Origin: PLA3 sp964592235
Lineage (GTDB): Bacteria; Planctomycetota; Phycisphaerae; UBA1845; UTPLA1
Length of the DNA: 64,000 nt
Reading direction: 5' to 3'
NCBI GenBank assembly: GCA_964592235.1
Contig: CAZQCF010000009.1
Location: 62,001-126,000, forward strand
Shown in pieces: positions 43,316 to 52,117 of this stretch. The notes under the pieces are model-generated. The model worked only from the letters and a program-made list of their open reading frames with translations. It did no database searches and was not told the DNA's origin. The position numbers and the translations under genes were made by a program. The stretch's first letter is position 1. Every line of letters starts with the position of its first letter.

Positions 43316-43777
43316 ATGAAGAATCGTCGATGGATCGAAGTCTGGTTCGGCATGATGAGCGCGACAACCTTGTGCGCGGGCGGCTGCGGCAGCGCCTTCA
43401 ATCAGCACGCGCAGATGATGGACGCGATGCGCGGTGTGATGAAGGACGCGGCATCGCGCCTGGGTGAGTCGGGCAACGGGCAGATCGCGGCGGGCGGGCA
43501 CGTGGTCAACCCCGGGATTCGCGTGAGCGGCGGCGTGGAGTACTTCGCGGTCGCGCGGTACGAGGGCGTCGGCGGGCAGGTGCAGGCGTCGATGTCGGGG
43601 CCGCTCGACCGGCCGGTGTCGCCGGAGGTTCAGGCGGCGGCCGACGCGATCTGGCGAGATTCATCGATGTCGGCGAATCAAAGGCTGGACCTGCTGCGCG
43701 AGTTGATCCAGGGCCGCGCTTCGACACGGAAGTCCGCCTTCGGCTCGTCGAGCACCGAGGAGTCGATTCGTGAATAG
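43316..43777 (+). CDS. Small predicted lipoprotein
   Basis: A 153-residue lipoprotein with a signal (WFGMMSATTLCAGGC) ending in the lipobox CAGGC (Cys24). The mature part has AMRGVMKDAASRLGESGNGQIAAGGHVVNPGIRVSGGVEYFAVARYEG and an amphipathic C-terminal half with NQRLDLLRELIQGR. No family recognised. Its last eight bases overlap the start of the next gene, so the two are co-translated. Confidence 0.55.
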   Translation: MKNRRWIEVWFGMMSATTLCAGGCGSAFNQHAQMMDAMRGVMKDAASRLGESGNGQIAAGGHVVNPGIRVSGGVEYFAVARYEGVGGQVQASMSGPLDRPVSPEVQAAADAIWRDSSMSANQRLDLLRELIQGRASTRKSAFGSSSTEESIRE

Positions 43778-44294
43778 GCGTTGCGCGACTTGGACGCAGT
43801 TCTGTCGCGCGAGCGTTCTGATCGCGGTATGCCAGTTGGCGGGGGCGTGCGTGTATCCCGCCGCGGTCGCGGGCGGCGACGCAGATGCCAGTGTTGCGGC
43901 ACTACGGACGGAGTTGAAGGGCGTCAGCGCGGCGCTGGTGCAGATGCGAACCGATCTGACGGCCGGACGCGACATTCAAACCAACGATCCGTGGACGCTG
44001 CGGCTGCTCGGCGTGGGGTTGCTGCTGCTGGGGTTGAGTTATCCCGTTGGGAAGCTTGTCTGGACGACGCTGGGCGGCGATCGGCTTCGGCGAGGCGGGG
44101 CGGATGCATGGCCAATGTCGCGGCGGCGCACGATCGGGGACAAGGCGGCTTCAACCGTCGGTGAGGCGACCGAGTTTGTGCCGGGACCGCCGGCGCGAGG
44201 CGGCCTGCACACCGAGACGAAAGCGATGGTTGTGATCGACGAGCCGGTTTTGTCGCAAAACAGCCCGGCGGCTATCATGGAGCGTCCCGATTGA
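43770..44294 (+). CDS. Lipoprotein with one transmembrane helix
   Basis: A 174-residue protein beginning at GTG 43770 inside the end of the previous gene (8-base overlap). A signal-like stretch ends in LAGAC, then a coiled region (ASVAALRTELKGVSAALVQMRTDL), a transmembrane helix (LRLLGVGLLLLGLSYPVGKLVW) and a hydrophilic tail. It could be tethered at both ends across the periplasm. It probably works with the lipoprotein encoded just upstream. Unknown family. Confidence 0.5.
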   Translation: MNRRCATWTQFCRASVLIAVCQLAGACVYPAAVAGGDADASVAALRTELKGVSAALVQMRTDLTAGRDIQTNDPWTLRLLGVGLLLLGLSYPVGKLVWTTLGGDRLRRGGADAWPMSRRRTIGDKAASTVGEATEFVPGPPARGGLHTETKAMVVIDEPVLSQNSPAAIMERPD

Positions 44295-44349
44295 GCGGTA
44301 TGTGCGCCGCCAACGGGGCTTTGTTCCTGCTTGCCGGGAGTGGTGCAAC

Positions 44350-45204
44350 ATGTCTCACAAGAGAATCGTGTTTGGGTTCGCCGCGTTGTTGTTTTCATCG
44401 TTTCAGGTTGAAGCGCTGAATGCGTTCGAGCCACCGGTCGCCAAGGGACGCAAGGTTAAGGCGAAGGCCTCCGAGGAAGACGAGGGCGGCGGAGCGAAGA
44501 CCGGCCCTTCGGACAAGGAAAAGGGCGAGACCAAGGGCACGTCGGCAACGGGTCTGAACAAGGGGCCGAACGAGAAGACGCGCTATGAGTTTGACTCGGA
44601 ATCGGCGCGGAATCAGATTTCGTTCACGTCGAAAGCGCCGGGTGAGACGATCAAGGGCACGGCGAAGAAGATCGAAGGCTGGCTGGAACTGAATCCTCGA
44701 AACGTGATGGAAGGCGCGACGGGTGAGATCAAGGTTCCCTGGAGCGACGTATCGACGGGGAACAAGATGCGTGACTCGCACATGCGCGACGCCTCGCAGG
44801 GTTGGGTGGATGCCGCGACGCATCCGGAGATTGTGTTCAAAGTGACGGGTGTCGAAGAGAGCAACTTGCAGAAGAAGAACACCAAGGCGACGTTGTTCAA
44901 AACCAAGCTGGTCGGCACGATGTCGCTGAACGGGCGGGACGTGGAGATGACCATCCCCGTTACGCTGTCGTACGTGGCGAAGACGGCCAAGACGAAAGAA
45001 GCCCTTGGCATCAAGGGATCGTTCAAGATTCCGCTGAAGGATTTCGGGATCGAGGGCAAACCCGGCGCGATCGGCAGCAAAGTGGCGGCGGTGCAGGACA
45101 TCAAGGTTTCGGTGGTTCTGGCGCGGTCCGGCGGCGAGGAGCCGGCGGATTCGCCGAAGCCGTCGCCGAAGGGCAAACCGAAGCCGCGGCCGAAGGGCAT
45201 TTGA
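44350..45204 (+). CDS. YceI-like polyisoprenoid-binding family protein
   Basis: A 284-residue exported protein. After a signal peptide (FGFAALLFSSFQVEALNA) comes a 50-residue charged linker rich in Lys and Glu, then the YceI beta-barrel: YEFDSESARNQISFTSKAPG, GWLELNPRNVMEGATGEIKVPW, MRDSHMRDASQGWVDAATHPEI and KLVGTMSLNGRDVEMTIPVT. YceI proteins bind long isoprenoid lipids such as ubiquinone. The last 35 residues are Lys/Pro-rich. ATG 44350 was chosen because the signal peptide begins there. It lies 55 bases after the lipoprotein pair. Confidence 0.85.
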   Translation: MSHKRIVFGFAALLFSSFQVEALNAFEPPVAKGRKVKAKASEEDEGGGAKTGPSDKEKGETKGTSATGLNKGPNEKTRYEFDSESARNQISFTSKAPGETIKGTAKKIEGWLELNPRNVMEGATGEIKVPWSDVSTGNKMRDSHMRDASQGWVDAATHPEIVFKVTGVEESNLQKKNTKATLFKTKLVGTMSLNGRDVEMTIPVTLSYVAKTAKTKEALGIKGSFKIPLKDFGIEGKPGAIGSKVAAVQDIKVSVVLARSGGEEPADSPKPSPKGKPKPRPKGI

Positions 45205-45315
45205 TTGTGAGTAGAGTGGCGTGTGATCGCGGCAGCGTGAAGTGATGGTCCATGAAGTGATTCCAAGACCGTCACCGCGGCGAAAACCGGGGTCCGGATC
45301 ATTCGGGAATTCACG

Positions 45316-45337
45316 GGATTCCCGCTTTCGCGGGAAG
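45316..45337. repeat. ATTCCCGC-type palindrome
   Basis: GATTCCCGCTTTCGCGGGAA, an intact stem-loop of the same kind as those at 30563, 34037 and 39224. It lies in the 272-base gap before the aldehyde dehydrogenase gene; nothing else is evident there. Confidence 0.8.
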
Positions 45338-45476
45338 GGCGGTATCGAGCGCAATGAGTATTGGGCCGGCGTCCCAGTGAGGTCGTGAATTGCTCGGCGC
45401 TTATGATCACGCCGCGAGGTTTTCATCCGATCGGACGGGTTGAGACAAAACGGACATCGAGAGACAAGGTCAACGC

Positions 45477-47045
45477 ATGCAAGAGATTCTCAAGCGTTTG
45501 GGCATCGAGTCGGTCAATCCCGGCGGGTTCTGCGGGACGTGGCTGGGAAGCGATTCGAAGCTGGAGAGCACGTCACCGATCGACGGCAAAGTTATCGGGG
45601 CGGTGTCGCAGGTCAACTCGGCCGAGTACGAACAGATCATGCAGGCGGCCGCGAAGGCATTTGAGTCGTGGCGGGTGACGCCGGCGCCGGTTCGCGGCGA
45701 GGTGGTGCGTCAGTTGGGCAATGCGCTGCGCGAGGTGAAGGCGGATCTTGGCGCGCTGGTGACGCTGGAGATGGGGAAGATTCGCGCCGAGGGCGAGGGC
45801 GAAGTGCAGGAGATGATCGACATCTGCGATTTCGCGTGCGGATTGTCGCGACAGTTGTATGGATTGAGCATGCACAGCGAGCGGCCGGGGCATCGGATGT
45901 ATGAACAGTGGCATCCGCTGGGCATCGTGGGCGTGATCAGCGCGTTTAATTTTCCGGTGGCGGTGTGGGCGTGGAACTCGGCGCTGGCGGCGGTGTGCGG
46001 CAATGCGACGCTGTGGAAGCCCAGCAGCAAGACGCCGCTGACGGCTGTCGCGGTGACGAAGATCGCGGAGCGCGTCTGCCGGGCGAACAAGGTTGATCCG
46101 GCGATTTTCAGCCTCGTGATCGGCAAGGGATCGACGATCGGCGAGCAGTTGATCAACGACCGGCGGATCCCGCAGATCTCGGCGACGGGTTCATGCCGGA
46201 TGGGCTATCGGATCGGCGAGGTGGTGGGCAAGCGGCTGGGGCGGACGATTTTGGAGCTGGGCGGGAATAATGCCATCATTGTGACACCCGAGGCCGATCT
46301 GGACCTGGCATTGCGGGCGATCGTGTTCGGGTCGGTCGGCACGGCCGGGCAGCGCTGCACGAGCACGCGGCGGTTGATTGTGCATGAAAGCGTACGGAAG
46401 GACCTGACGGATCGGCTGGTGGCGGCGTACGAGCAGGTCGAAATAGGAAATCCGCTTGATGAGGAAACGCTTATGGGGCCACTCATCGACTTAGACGCCA
46501 TGGGAAATATGTTATCAGCCATGTTGCAACTAAAAGCAGAGGGCGGCCGGATACTCATCGGAGGTAAGCCGTTACCTCCCGAACATAACCCAAGCGGATG
46601 CTATGTCGAACCGTGTCTTGCACTTGCAGAAAACCACTACAAGATTGTGCAAGAGGAGACGTTCGCGCCGATTTTGTACATCATCGGTTACGGCAAAGCG
46701 GCTTCGTCGGGCGGCAAACCTCACGGATCGGGACTGAACGATCTGGATGAAGCCATTCGTCTGCATAACGACGTGCCGCAGGGGTTGAGCAGTGCGATCT
46801 TCACGCGCAATCTGCTGGAGGCCGAGCGGTTTCTGTCGGCCGTCGGCAGCGATTGCGGCATTGCGAATGTGAACATCGGCACGAGCGGGGCGGAGATCGG
46901 CGGGGCGTTCGGCGGCGAGAAGGAGACCGGCGGCGGGCGCGAGAGCGGGTCGGACAGCTGGAAGGCGTACATGCGGCGGCAGACGAATACGATTAATTAC
47001 ACGACGGAGCTGCCGCTGGCGCAGGGGATTCGGTTTGGGGAGTGA
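45477..47045 (+). CDS. Aldehyde dehydrogenase, ALDH7 type (alpha-aminoadipic semialdehyde dehydrogenase)
   Basis: A 522-residue NAD(P)-dependent enzyme. Marks are the N-terminal LEMGKIRAEGEGEVQEMIDICDFACGLSRQLYG, the YEQWHPLGIVGVISAFNFPVAVWAWN block, WKPSSKTPLTA, the catalytic Glu in ILELGGNN and the nucleophile Cys in GTAGQRCTSTRRL. The C-terminus (NVNIGTSGAEIGGAFGGEKETGGGRESGSDSWKAYMRRQTNTINY) is the diagnostic ALDH7/antiquitin end, involved in lysine breakdown through piperideine-6-carboxylate. About 46440-46660 has distinctly lower G+C and rare codons (see findings). ATG 45477 follows a weak AAGG. Confidence 0.88.
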   Translation: MQEILKRLGIESVNPGGFCGTWLGSDSKLESTSPIDGKVIGAVSQVNSAEYEQIMQAAAKAFESWRVTPAPVRGEVVRQLGNALREVKADLGALVTLEMGKIRAEGEGEVQEMIDICDFACGLSRQLYGLSMHSERPGHRMYEQWHPLGIVGVISAFNFPVAVWAWNSALAAVCGNATLWKPSSKTPLTAVAVTKIAERVCRANKVDPAIFSLVIGKGSTIGEQLINDRRIPQISATGSCRMGYRIGEVVGKRLGRTILELGGNNAIIVTPEADLDLALRAIVFGSVGTAGQRCTSTRRLIVHESVRKDLTDRLVAAYEQVEIGNPLDEETLMGPLIDLDAMGNMLSAMLQLKAEGGRILIGGKPLPPEHNPSGCYVEPCLALAENHYKIVQEETFAPILYIIGYGKAASSGGKPHGSGLNDLDEAIRLHNDVPQGLSSAIFTRNLLEAERFLSAVGSDCGIANVNIGTSGAEIGGAFGGEKETGGGRESGSDSWKAYMRRQTNTINYTTELPLAQGIRFGE

Positions 47046-47218
47046 GGCTTATTGACTTCGCTTACCATTCAACCGGAATCTGTCGTCGGACCCTTGTAAG
47101 TGACTTCGCAGCCACAAAGCCGCGGTATCGATCGACACTCTATCTATCCGCTTCCCATACATGGCAGGCACCGACGTTTGATCGTGCGCGACATAAGGCG
47201 ACGAACACTTGAATCGTG

Positions 47219-47563
47219 CTATGGCCGAGGGCCGATTATTCGAGTCAGGTCGGCGATCAAGGTTGGAAGCTGGACTTCCAGGATGTCCCACAGAATGTCC
47301 CGGTCAATACTCGCATATCCGTGAACGAGTAGATTTCGCGTGCCGATGATTTTGCGCCAGGGAATTTCGGGATGCGCATCGCAGAAACTGGTCGAGACAT
47401 GCTTCGCGGCTTCTCCAATGATCTGAATAAAGCGTTCGCAGGCCGCGCCATACACGAGGTCTTTATCGAGATCCGCACGCGACCGACCGCGCGAAGCCAC
47501 TACCGCCAGCTCGGCGTGCTCCAACATGTCTCGCAGATAGGCTTTGTCATCATGCTGCGACAT
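47219..47563 (-). CDS. hepT: HepT-like toxin (DUF86)
   Basis: A 114-residue HEPN-family protein. Its key motif RNLLVHGY (residues 76-83) is the RxxxxHxY RNase signature, in which the Tyr is AMPylated by the antitoxin. The helical N-terminal phrase DMLEHAELAV and the GAACERFIQIIGEAAKHV block also fit. HepT toxins cut tRNA or mRNA. Its start overlaps the upstream MntA gene by 14 bases, so the pair is one unit. G+C is lower than average here. Confidence 0.85.
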   Translation of the reverse strand: MSQHDDKAYLRDMLEHAELAVVASRGRSRADLDKDLVYGAACERFIQIIGEAAKHVSTSFCDAHPEIPWRKIIGTRNLLVHGYASIDRDILWDILEVQLPTLIADLTRIIGPRP

Positions 47564-47852
47564 AGAGGTCTCGCGCCGATTGCAGAATCGCGTCTCGAAA
47601 CGCCGGTCGCAGCGAGCCCGGCGTTACCAGATCAACGTGCCGACCCAGGAAGTCGGTCAATTCATCTTGAATTCTTACAAAGTCCCATCCAATCCGTGCT
47701 CCCGGCACAAACTCAACGATGACATCGATATCGCTGTCATCGTTGAAGTCGTCGCGCAGCACGGAACCGAAAACGGCTAATCGTCGAATATGATTCTTTC
47801 GACAAAAGGCAGCGAGTGCGTCTGCGTCAATCGTGAACGGGGTTGGTGTCAT
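47550..47852 (-). CDS. mntA: MntA-like antitoxin nucleotidyltransferase
   Basis: A 100-residue minimal nucleotidyltransferase. The catalytic motif GSVLRDDFNDDSDIDVIVEF (about residues 29-48) has the GSxxR...DxD pattern and the third acidic residue lies in RHVDLVTPGSL. In known pairs MntA transfers AMP onto the Tyr of the HepT toxin and so silences it. The gene is the first of the pair on the minus strand. Confidence 0.85.
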   Translation of the reverse strand: MTPTPFTIDADALAAFCRKNHIRRLAVFGSVLRDDFNDDSDIDVIVEFVPGARIGWDFVRIQDELTDFLGRHVDLVTPGSLRPAFRDAILQSARDLYVAA

Positions 47853-47907
47853 TACCCTATTTTATCCCAAATTCTTTAGTCAAGTACGCCGCCTGACTAC
47901 TGCGTCA

Positions 47908-48099
47908 TCAAAGAGATTTGACCATTACTCTTCCAGCCGGCGTATGAACCTGCCTTCCAATCAATAATAATTCTTTGCCTATCAATCCTAGGTCAGCCTC
48001 AAGCCAGTCTTCCAACCGCTTCTCACGCTCCAGCTTCTTTCGAGGTATCTGAACGAGATCATTTCGCTTTACCTTCCAAACTGCCGTCGTAAAGGCCAT
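47908..48099 (-). CDS. Short protein, N-terminal remnant of a DUF91/NucS-like endonuclease
   Basis: A 63-residue protein with MAFTTAVWKVKRNDLVQIPR, then LEREKRLEDWLEADLGLIGKELLLIGRQVHTPAGR, which looks like the N-terminal part of PD-(D/E)xK proteins where GRQxxT..G leads into a D-L-L catalytic strand. Here it stops after RVMVKSL, before any catalytic residue. I read this as a truncated relic, perhaps translated. It lies between mntA and icd on the same strand. Confidence 0.4.
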   Translation of the reverse strand: MAFTTAVWKVKRNDLVQIPRKKLEREKRLEDWLEADLGLIGKELLLIGRQVHTPAGRVMVKSL

Positions 48100-48102
48100 G
48101 TA

Positions 48103-49602
48103 TCACCCCATGTGCTTAATCACCGCATCGGCGAACTCGCTGCACTTCAGCTCCTTCGCAGTGGTGTCGCCTTCGGCCGACATCAACCGATGGAAGTCGT
48201 AGGTCACGGTCTTGGCTGAAATCGCGCCGTCCATTCCCTTGATGATCATGTCCGCCGCTTCGGTCCAACCGAGGTAGCGCAGCATCATCTCGCCGGAGAG
48301 GATGACGCTGCCGGGGTTGACCTTGTCGAGGCCGGCGTACTTGGGGGCGGTGCCGTGGGTGGCTTCGAAGACGGCGTGGCCGGTGAGGTAGTTGATGTTT
48401 CCGCCGGGGGCGATGCCGATGCCGCCGACCTGTGCGGCGAGGGCGTCAGAGAGGTAGTCGCCGTTAAGGTTGAGCGTGGCGACGACATCAAAATCGCGCG
48501 GGCGCGTGAGCACCTGTTGCAGGACGATGTCGGCGATGGCGTCCTTCACGAGCAGCATCTTCTTCCATTTGCCGTCGCCGTGGGTGGGCCAGAGTCTCAG
48601 GGCGGCTTCGACCTCGGCGACGATCTTCTGCTGCTTGTCGGCGTCCATCATGTCGTAGCCGGGGTCGATCATTTTCGCGTTGCCCTGCGGCGTGAGGTCG
48701 GGGTTGGCTTCCTTGTTGCCGAGAATCCAGGACTCGCGCTCGGTGACAATCTGCCCGCGATAGAACTGCGTGGCGACCTGGTAGCCCCAGTCTCGGAAGC
48801 CGCCCTCGGTGAACTTCATGATGTTGCCCTTGTGGACAAGCGTGACGGATTTGCGGCCGAACTTGAGGGCGTAGCCGATGGCGGAGTGGACAAGGCGCTC
48901 GGTGCCGAGGTAGCTGACAGGCTTGATGCCGAGGCCGACGAAGACGCCGCCGCAGGGTCCGCCGGTGATGTCGCGCTTGGGTGCGCCGATGGATTCGAGC
49001 AGGGCCTGCCACTCGACGGCCTTGGCCGCGGTGCCGAAGCGGATTTTCTCGTGGTCCTTGGGGAACTCGGCGGCGAGGAAGTCGAGGAATTTCTTTGCTT
49101 CGGGCGATCCGGCGGCGTATTCGATGCCGGCGTAAATGTCCTCGGTGTTCTCGCGGAAGATGACCATGTCGCAGTCGCCGGGTCGTTTGACGGGGCTGGG
49201 GACGCCCTTGAACCAGCGGACGGGTCTTAGACAAACGTATAGGTCGAGCATCTGGCGCAGGGCGACGTTCAGCGAGCGGATGCCGCCGCCGACGGGCGTC
49301 GTGAGCGGGCCCTTGATGCCGACGAGGTAGGTGCGGAAGGCGTCGACGGTTTCGTCGGGCAGCCAGGCCTTCTTGTCGCCGAGGGTCTTGCGGAACAGGT
49401 TGAAGGCCTTCTCGCCGGCGAAGACTTCCTTCCAGGCGATCTTGCGCTTCTGGCCGTAGGCCTTCGCGACGGCTGCATCGAAGACGCGGACGGAGGCGCG
49501 CCAGATGTCGGGTCCGGTGCCGTCGCCTTCGATAAAGGGGATGATCGGTTCATCGGGGACGTTCAGTCGTCCGCCGGTCATGGTGATGGATTGGGCGGTC
49601 AT
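48103..49602 (-). CDS. icd: NADP-dependent isocitrate dehydrogenase
   Basis: A 499-residue citric acid cycle enzyme that oxidises isocitrate to 2-oxoglutarate. The N-terminal IPFIEGDGTGPDIW, the substrate site GGGIRSLNVALRQMLDLYVCLRPVRW and VIFRENTEDIYAGIE, the KGNIMKFTEG motif, NGDYLSDALAAQVGGIGIAPGGNI and THGTAPKYAGLDKVNPGSVILSGEMML are all intact. It is about 80 residues longer than the E. coli enzyme; the extra lies around residues 165-225 (between IEYAAGSPEAK and VFVGLGIKP), as in several cyanobacterial-type Icd proteins. ATG 49602 has GAAGGAG seven bases upstream. Confidence 0.93.
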   Translation of the reverse strand: MTAQSITMTGGRLNVPDEPIIPFIEGDGTGPDIWRASVRVFDAAVAKAYGQKRKIAWKEVFAGEKAFNLFRKTLGDKKAWLPDETVDAFRTYLVGIKGPLTTPVGGGIRSLNVALRQMLDLYVCLRPVRWFKGVPSPVKRPGDCDMVIFRENTEDIYAGIEYAAGSPEAKKFLDFLAAEFPKDHEKIRFGTAAKAVEWQALLESIGAPKRDITGGPCGGVFVGLGIKPVSYLGTERLVHSAIGYALKFGRKSVTLVHKGNIMKFTEGGFRDWGYQVATQFYRGQIVTERESWILGNKEANPDLTPQGNAKMIDPGYDMMDADKQQKIVAEVEAALRLWPTHGDGKWKKMLLVKDAIADIVLQQVLTRPRDFDVVATLNLNGDYLSDALAAQVGGIGIAPGGNINYLTGHAVFEATHGTAPKYAGLDKVNPGSVILSGEMMLRYLGWTEAADMIIKGMDGAISAKTVTYDFHRLMSAEGDTTAKELKCSEFADAVIKHMG

Positions 49603-49784
49603 GGTGTGACTCCTTCAGGTGATGGCGACGGTACCGATGCGATTGAGGCGCAAGGGCGTCTGCGTTGAAGGGGAAAATGGTAGACGGGCCAAACGCTCGT
49701 TGCAATGACGCAATGCCAATGAAGTCCCCCAAAACTCTGGAACCAACACGGATAGTTCGGACGCGCGGACCCGAGGCTGCATCG

Positions 49785-50747
49785 TTACCGCATTCTAAAC
49801 AGTTCCGCTTCGGCGGCGATGTGCCCGAATGCGGGCCAGTAGGGGCCGTCGACGACGCGCTGGAAGATTGCGCGGGCTTTCTCGGTGTCACCGTTATAGA
49901 GATACCAGTTACCCACGCCGTAGCCCTGGGTCGCGACGTCGAGCGGCCGGGCGTCGCGCTCGCTCAACAGGTCGTCGGGCTTCAACTCGCCCTTGTACAT
50001 CAGCACGCGGCGGAGGTAGGCGTGATTCTCGATGATGTTCATCTTCGCGTGGATCGGCGCGATGGCGGCGGCTGCCTCGGCCGTGCGCCCCAGGCGGCGC
50101 TGGGTCATGTACTCCCAGTCTGCGAGTGCCACTTTGTTGTCATCAAAGCCGCGGCCGAAGTCCTTCGCCCGCCGCCAGCCGGCCAGCGCTCCTTCGAAGT
50201 CGCCCTTCAGGTATCGCGCCAGGGCAAGGTGATACCACACGTTGAAGCCGGTGGTCGTCAGGGGGATGTTCTTCTCGTTGGGCATGCCGTCCGGCTCGAT
50301 GGCATCGGCGCGGCCGTCGATCAGCTTCGCGGCGGCTTCAAGATCGGCGATGGCGTCATCAAAACGACGGATGGCGATATATCGGTGGCCCCGATGGCGC
50401 AGGAACCGGGCATCGTCGGGCCAACGGCGGGCGCCCTCGGTGAAGACCGCGATGGCATCGTTCATGCGCCAGAGGTAGCCGAGCCGTCGGCCGATCCAGA
50501 TTCGGCCGTCTGGGTTGTCGGGTTGTCGGGCGGCGAAGGATTCGGCGTCGGCGAGATCGCTAAGGAGGTGATCCATGTTGCCCGGGGGGTTGGCGAAGAG
50601 GGGCTTGCCGAGCAGCGAGGTGCATTCGGGCTTGGCGGGCTGCTGCGAGCGGTTGAGCGACGAGATGCCATGCGATTGCGGCTCGGTGCAGGAACCGGCG
50701 ACGAACCACAGGGAAAAGAGGCCGATAGAGCGAAGGATCTTGATCAT
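49785..50747 (-). CDS. TPR-type lipoprotein
   Basis: A 320-residue predicted lipoprotein with a signal (LRSIGLFSLWFVAGSC) and lipobox AGSC (Cys20). The mature part is helical with tetratricopeptide-like units, for example LGYLWRMNDAIAVFTEGARRWPDDARFLRHRGHRYIAIRRFDDAIADLEAAAKL, WYHLALARYLKGDFEGALAGWRRAKD and GVGNWYLYNGDTEKARAIFQRVV. TPR lipoproteins of this type bind other envelope proteins. ATG 50747 (MIKILRSIG) begins the signal peptide; the longer frame to 50885 is not used. Confidence 0.68.
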   Translation of the reverse strand: MIKILRSIGLFSLWFVAGSCTEPQSHGISSLNRSQQPAKPECTSLLGKPLFANPPGNMDHLLSDLADAESFAARQPDNPDGRIWIGRRLGYLWRMNDAIAVFTEGARRWPDDARFLRHRGHRYIAIRRFDDAIADLEAAAKLIDGRADAIEPDGMPNEKNIPLTTTGFNVWYHLALARYLKGDFEGALAGWRRAKDFGRGFDDNKVALADWEYMTQRRLGRTAEAAAAIAPIHAKMNIIENHAYLRRVLMYKGELKPDDLLSERDARPLDVATQGYGVGNWYLYNGDTEKARAIFQRVVDGPYWPAFGHIAAEAELFRMR

Positions 50748-50906
50748 GATGGGGTGTATTGTCCGCGAAAGACGGCGCGGTGTTAAGGCGACCATGCAGG
50801 GGCAAGTCGAGCGGGAAGCGGGGGAACCAATAAGCGCCGATCCGTTTCGCTGCCTGCGATTCGGCGGCATAATAGGGAGAGGCAATTATCCAGCAGGAGC
50901 ACACGC

Positions 50907-51776
50907 ATGCCACGAATCGTACGAGGCGGACTCATTCAGGCGACGCTGTCCGAACCGGGAACCAGCCCGATCGAGAAGATCAAGAAGTCGATGATCGATA
51001 AGCACGTCGGCCTGATTGAGAGCGCCGCCACGCAGGGCGCGCAGGTCGTCTGTTTGCAGGAGTTGTTCTACGGGCCGTACTTCTGCTGCGATCAGGACAC
51101 CAAGTGGTACAGCCTTGTGGAAAAGATTCCCGATGGGCCGACGGTGAAGCTGATGTGCGAGCTGGCGAAGCGGTTGAAGATCGTGCTGGTCGTGCCGATG
51201 TACGAGGAGGACCTGCCCGGCGTGTATTACAACTCGGCCGCGGTGATCGATGCCGACGGCAAGTACCTCGGCAAATATCGCAAGATGCACATTCCGCATG
51301 TCGCACCGGGTTTCTGGGAGAAGTTCTTTTTCCGGCCGGGCAATCTGGGCTATCCGGTGTTTGATACGGCCGTCGGCAAGGTGGGCGTGTATATCTGCTA
51401 CGATCGTCATTTTCCTGATGGGGCGCGATGCCTGGGGTTGAACGGGGCGGAGATCGTGTTCAATCCGTCGGCGACGGTGGCGGGGTTGAGCGAGTATCTG
51501 TGGAAGCTGGAGCAGCCGGCTCACGCGGTGGCGAATCAGTATTTTGTCGGGGCGATCAATCGGCCGGGCGTGGAAGAGCCGTGGCGGATTGGGGAGTTCT
51601 ACGGGCAGAGTTACTTCTGCGACCCGCGCGGGCAGATGCTGGCGGTGGGCAAGCGGGTGGAGGACGACGTGGTGGTAGCGGATTTGAATCTCGATTTGAT
51701 TCGCGAGGTGCGGAACACGTGGCAGTTCTTCCGCGACCGCCGGCCGGAGAGTTATGGGGAGATTGTGCGGTTGTAG
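50907..51776 (+). CDS. Carbon-nitrogen hydrolase (nitrilase superfamily)
   Basis: A 289-residue amidase. The triad is clear: Glu in VVCLQELFYGPYF, Lys in GKYRKMHIPHV and Cys in VYICYDRHFPDGARCLGLNGAEIVFNPSAT. The sequence is closest in pattern to beta-ureidopropionase and N-carbamoylputrescine amidase (FWEKFFFRPGNLGYPVF, KLEQPAHAVANQYFVGAINR). It therefore probably works in pyrimidine or polyamine breakdown. ATG 50907 follows GGAGCAC. Confidence 0.87.
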   Translation: MPRIVRGGLIQATLSEPGTSPIEKIKKSMIDKHVGLIESAATQGAQVVCLQELFYGPYFCCDQDTKWYSLVEKIPDGPTVKLMCELAKRLKIVLVVPMYEEDLPGVYYNSAAVIDADGKYLGKYRKMHIPHVAPGFWEKFFFRPGNLGYPVFDTAVGKVGVYICYDRHFPDGARCLGLNGAEIVFNPSATVAGLSEYLWKLEQPAHAVANQYFVGAINRPGVEEPWRIGEFYGQSYFCDPRGQMLAVGKRVEDDVVVADLNLDLIREVRNTWQFFRDRRPESYGEIVRL

Positions 51777-51820
51777 ACTCCCTGAGGTCATGGCATGGTC
51801 GGACCGTAAACCGAAGCCGC

Positions 51821-51976
51821 GTGAAACGATTGATGCGGCCGGATCGACTTGGCGGAATCGGCTTGGCGTTGCTGGGTATGCTCGTCGCATTTCTGGCGGG
51901 GGCGTCGGTGGCCGATGGAGAGGAGTCTGAACCCGGCATTCGCACGAGAAAGGGCAGTCCTCGCGCGGCGGGTTGA
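51821..51976 (+). CDS. Possible short secreted peptide, 51 aa
   Basis: GTG 51821 opens a short frame with a good signal-like stretch (GLALLGMLVAFLAGASVADG) and a 20-residue charged tail. It lies in the 341-base gap between the amidase gene and the dockerin-protein gene and may be a decayed gene; no homology is recognised. The rest of the gap shows nothing. Confidence 0.3.
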   Translation: MKRLMRPDRLGGIGLALLGMLVAFLAGASVADGEESEPGIRTRKGSPRAAG

Positions 51977-52117
51977 ACTGGTTTTATGCAATCGGTATAA
52001 TTGTGACTCAAACGCGTCTCTTACGGGCCGAGGATTAGCGTTGAAAATCGGGTCGCCCGAAATGCTGAAACTCAATTCGAGTTGGTATCGCGGAGGGCCG
52101 GAATCGTGCAATCAAAG

